Positions 62,136 through 64,000 of a stretch of 64,000 bases of DNA are shown piece by piece. The DNA lies in NCBI RefSeq assembly GCF_947498095.1, contig NZ_CANMJE010000009.1, positions 1 through 64,000 of the forward strand. Reading direction: 5' to 3'. The notes below the pieces were generated by a model that was given only the letters and a program-made list of their open reading frames with translations, ran no database searches and was not told where the DNA came from. How positions within the stretch are numbered: the first letter of the stretch is position 1; each line of letters begins with the position of its first letter. This stretch comes from an uncultured Shimia sp. Lineage in GTDB: Bacteria > Pseudomonadota > Alphaproteobacteria > Rhodobacterales > Rhodobacteraceae. Both the position numbers and the translations under genes were made by a program.

Positions 62136-62936
62136 CTAGTGTGCGGGCGCAGACACCGGGTCAAGGAGAGTTCGACCACCGTCCAACGTCAGAACCTGCC
62201 CAGTCATGAAACCAGACCCTTCCGACGCAAGGTACTGCACAGCATCCGCCAGTTCTCCCGCAGCGGCGATGCGCCCCATCGGCGTCTTGGCCTCAATTTG
62301 CGCGCGGTAGTCGTCGTTGTCTTTCAGCACATCCTGCAGGCTGGCGGACATCACAGAACCAAAGGCCACGGCATTCACTCGGATGCGATGCGGTGCCAAG
62401 GCCACAGCCAAAGACCGCGTCATCTGATCCACTGCAGCCGTGGAAATAGAGAATGCCATCAGGTCAGGGTGGGTCCGGCGCGATGCAATGGATGAAAGGT
62501 TCACGATAGAGCCAACCTGCCCCTCTTCCTGTCCCTCAGCCTGTTTGATCATGCGTTTGGCAACATATTGCGACAGACGCAGCGCAGTCATGAGGTTTTG
62601 GTTCATCATGGTCTCAACCGCGCGATCCTCTGGGTCGAGAACGTCTGAACGGATCACCTGCCTGCAACCGTTGACCAGAATGTCGACGTTTTCAAAGGCA
62701 TCAATTGTAGCGGACAGTAGGTTGGCGATAGACAAGCGCTCGCGCAGATCGCCTGCGAAGTACCGCACATTAGCATCGTCACGGTTTTCGCCCAATTCGT
62801 CGATCAAACGGCTTTCGTCAATATCAGCGAACATGACATTGGCACCATGGTCCGCGAAGTGGCGCGCCACAGCCCGGCCGATACCGTTTGCGGCGCCGGT
62901 CACGATTGCGGTTTTTCCTGCGATCGAAAATGACAT
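62136..62936 (-). CDS. Short-chain dehydrogenase-like protein without catalytic Tyr/Lys
   Basis: A 266-residue SDR fold with an intact cofactor motif (VTGAANGIGRAVARHF). The NNAG motif is replaced by NGCR, and the Y-x3-K pair by F-S-I-S-T (MAFSISTAAVDQM, codons TTC and ACG). The catalytic Ser is present (NLSSIAS). Classical SDR chemistry needs the Tyr and Lys, so this protein is probably not a normal oxidoreductase; it may be a regulatory or binding protein. The C-terminal GQVLTLDGG is normal. GGAGA precedes the ATG. Confidence 0.85.
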   Translation of the reverse strand: MSFSIAGKTAIVTGAANGIGRAVARHFADHGANVMFADIDESRLIDELGENRDDANVRYFAGDLRERLSIANLLSATIDAFENVDILVNGCRQVIRSDVLDPEDRAVETMMNQNLMTALRLSQYVAKRMIKQAEGQEEGQVGSIVNLSSIASRRTHPDLMAFSISTAAVDQMTRSLAVALAPHRIRVNAVAFGSVMSASLQDVLKDNDDYRAQIEAKTPMGRIAAAGELADAVQYLASEGSGFMTGQVLTLDGGRTLLDPVSAPAH

Positions 62937-62987
62937 GGATTGTCTCCAGTGATTCTAGCCGCGTTTCCTGCGGCAGGTTACGCGGTC

Positions 62988-63971
62988 TTAACGCCTAGCG
63001 CGAGCAGGCCGAGTGGCGTGTAGAATTTTGAACCGATTGTCGCCGGCGACTTCTTCCACTTTGGCAAACTGCGCCGAGAGGGTGGTCTCGTAGGGCAAGT
63101 GTCGGTTGGCCACCATCCAGAGCTGGCCTGTCGGCGCCAACATGCGCGATGCTGCCGTGATAAAGGCCGCACCCAATGATGGGTCTGCCGTACGTCCGGT
63201 ATGAAAAGGCGGGTTCATCACCACGGTGTCCATGCGTGCGCGCGGTTCCCATGTTGTGACGTCAGCCCAAAAAAATCGGGCGCGTTCATCCGTGACGTTT
63301 TGTTTGGCACAGTCCAGCGCAGTGTGATCCGCCTCGATCAAATACAGGGTCTCGACTGTCGGCCGCTTGAGAATATCAACCGAAAGATACCCCCACCCGG
63401 CCCCGAGGTCGGAAACATTGCGTCCAAGGTTTTCGGGCAGAGCGTTAACCAATGCGCGCGACGCAGGGTCGATACCATCGGCTGAGAACACACCGGCACG
63501 GGTCACAAGCCCGTCTTCGATCTTTGTCACATCCGGCGCCTGCCAGTCAGCAAAGTCGCCTCCGCGAAACCAGAACAGCTTACCATGCGCCTTGGAGACG
63601 GTTCCTGAGAGATCCGCTTTCTTGCGGCAATCTTTTATCAAGCTTTCCGCGCCTTCGGTTTTCTGGCCGTCCACAATCACGAGGTCTGCACAAGCCACGG
63701 CACGTGCAATCAAATCGCGGGCCTGGGCTTTGGCCCGTGGCAAACAGACGATGGCAGCAGAATAGTCACCTTCTTCTTCAACCACGCATTTGAACCCACT
63801 TCGGGCAAATGCTGTGTGATCGGGAAAGAGCGGCTGGACAACATCACATCTGTCTTTGGGCAAGGCAGACAGATCATAGCCGATGCGCGGTGCGAAAACC
63901 GCAAACCGACCCTCGTCAGGCAATTCGAGGCCGTGCTCTTGGACGGCCAGTGTAAGGCGGGAAACAGACAT
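62988..63971 (-). CDS. RsmC-like class I methyltransferase (MTS domain)
   Basis: A 327-residue protein with a degenerate N-terminal half and a C-terminal methyltransferase small domain. The SAM motif is VSDLGAGWGYLSVDIL (about 186-201) and the target motif NPPFH (about 253-257) marks N-methyltransferases acting on guanine in rRNA, here most like RsmC (m2G of 16S rRNA). No ribosome binding site is visible; an ATG start follows a T-rich stretch. The gene stands 51 bases upstream of the degenerate SDR on the same strand. Confidence 0.85.
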   Translation of the reverse strand: MSVSRLTLAVQEHGLELPDEGRFAVFAPRIGYDLSALPKDRCDVVQPLFPDHTAFARSGFKCVVEEEGDYSAAIVCLPRAKAQARDLIARAVACADLVIVDGQKTEGAESLIKDCRKKADLSGTVSKAHGKLFWFRGGDFADWQAPDVTKIEDGLVTRAGVFSADGIDPASRALVNALPENLGRNVSDLGAGWGYLSVDILKRPTVETLYLIEADHTALDCAKQNVTDERARFFWADVTTWEPRARMDTVVMNPPFHTGRTADPSLGAAFITAASRMLAPTGQLWMVANRHLPYETTLSAQFAKVEEVAGDNRFKILHATRPARARR

Positions 63972-64000
63972 AAATGATGTAATGGCATCTCAGGGCTGAG

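Noticed and set aside
1-64000. CRISPR array, insertion sequence, prophage or toxin-antitoxin pair
   Set aside because: No regularly spaced repeats, transposase, integrase, terminal inverted repeats or paired toxin genes were found.

Overview
The window looks like a chromosomal segment of a marine Rhodobacterales (Roseobacter-type) alphaproteobacterium. Grounds: GC-rich genes with alphaproteobacterial character, a C-terminal Hint-protein fragment of the kind common in that group, a GcvT-fused dimethylglycine/sarcosine dehydrogenase-like protein, DUF1127 and DUF938 proteins, a bioMNY operon, and many short-chain dehydrogenase and CoA-metabolism genes. I see no phage, insertion sequence, CRISPR array or plasmid module. 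Genus-level placement is inference.

Layout. 1-911 is gene-poor and holds a frameshifted small-gene relic. 912-5555 is a complete BMP-type (nucleoside-like) ABC importer operon. 5648-7198 has a MarR regulator divergent from a cytochrome b561 and a DUF2269-like membrane protein, with a perfect 14-bp palindrome between them. 7242-7544 is a non-coding stretch with three hairpin terminators and a probable anti-Shine-Dalgarno small RNA. 7565-11198 holds a secreted sulfatase, a small unknown gene and a divergent membrane-anchored TPR regulator. 11299-16783 carries small redox and enzyme genes (VOC, aldo/keto reductase, DAO, DUF938, AhpD-like) and two periplasmic EF-hand proteins flanking a DUF937 protein. 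16819-19680 is the GcvT-fused dehydrogenase plus a 53-residue membrane peptide. 19865-21516 is panC-panB.

21526-30426 holds a CBS protein, an outer-membrane barrel protein, a GlcD-like oxidase, gamma-glutamyltransferase, a GNAT enzyme, a D-2-hydroxyacid dehydrogenase, an SH3 protein, an FkbM methyltransferase and rpe. 30597-31188 is a secreted-protein gene split by a C10 tract. 31679-36266 is a biotin ECF transporter operon (bioMNY) joined to an acyl-CoA ligase and a thiolase that lacks its second catalytic cysteine. 36384-42272 has ilvD, a DXD glycosyltransferase, a Na/Pi cotransporter with a structured leader, and an SDR. 42362-49536 is a poorly characterised locus: a PhnF-like regulator, a PHP hydrolase, an AraC regulator, and a secreted DUF1254 - DUF3604 - DUF1254 trio. 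A tRNA-Met follows.

49804-55988 is a LysR regulator divergent from a six-gene acyl-CoA degradation operon (SCP2-type thiolase, two MaoC hydratases, acyl-CoA dehydrogenase, SDR, CoA-transferase). 55991-63971 contains a hydrolase-OsmC fusion, the tetrapyrrole genes hemE, hemC and hemF, a Hint-family protein that has lost its Hint core, a PH-like membrane protein, a short-chain dehydrogenase lacking its catalytic Tyr and Lys, and an RsmC-like methyltransferase.

The most promising leads for something new are the anti-SD small RNA (7353-7510), the DUF1254/DUF3604 locus, the ligase-thiolase pair fused to the biotin uptake operon, the Hint-less Hint protein and the catalytically degenerate SDR.
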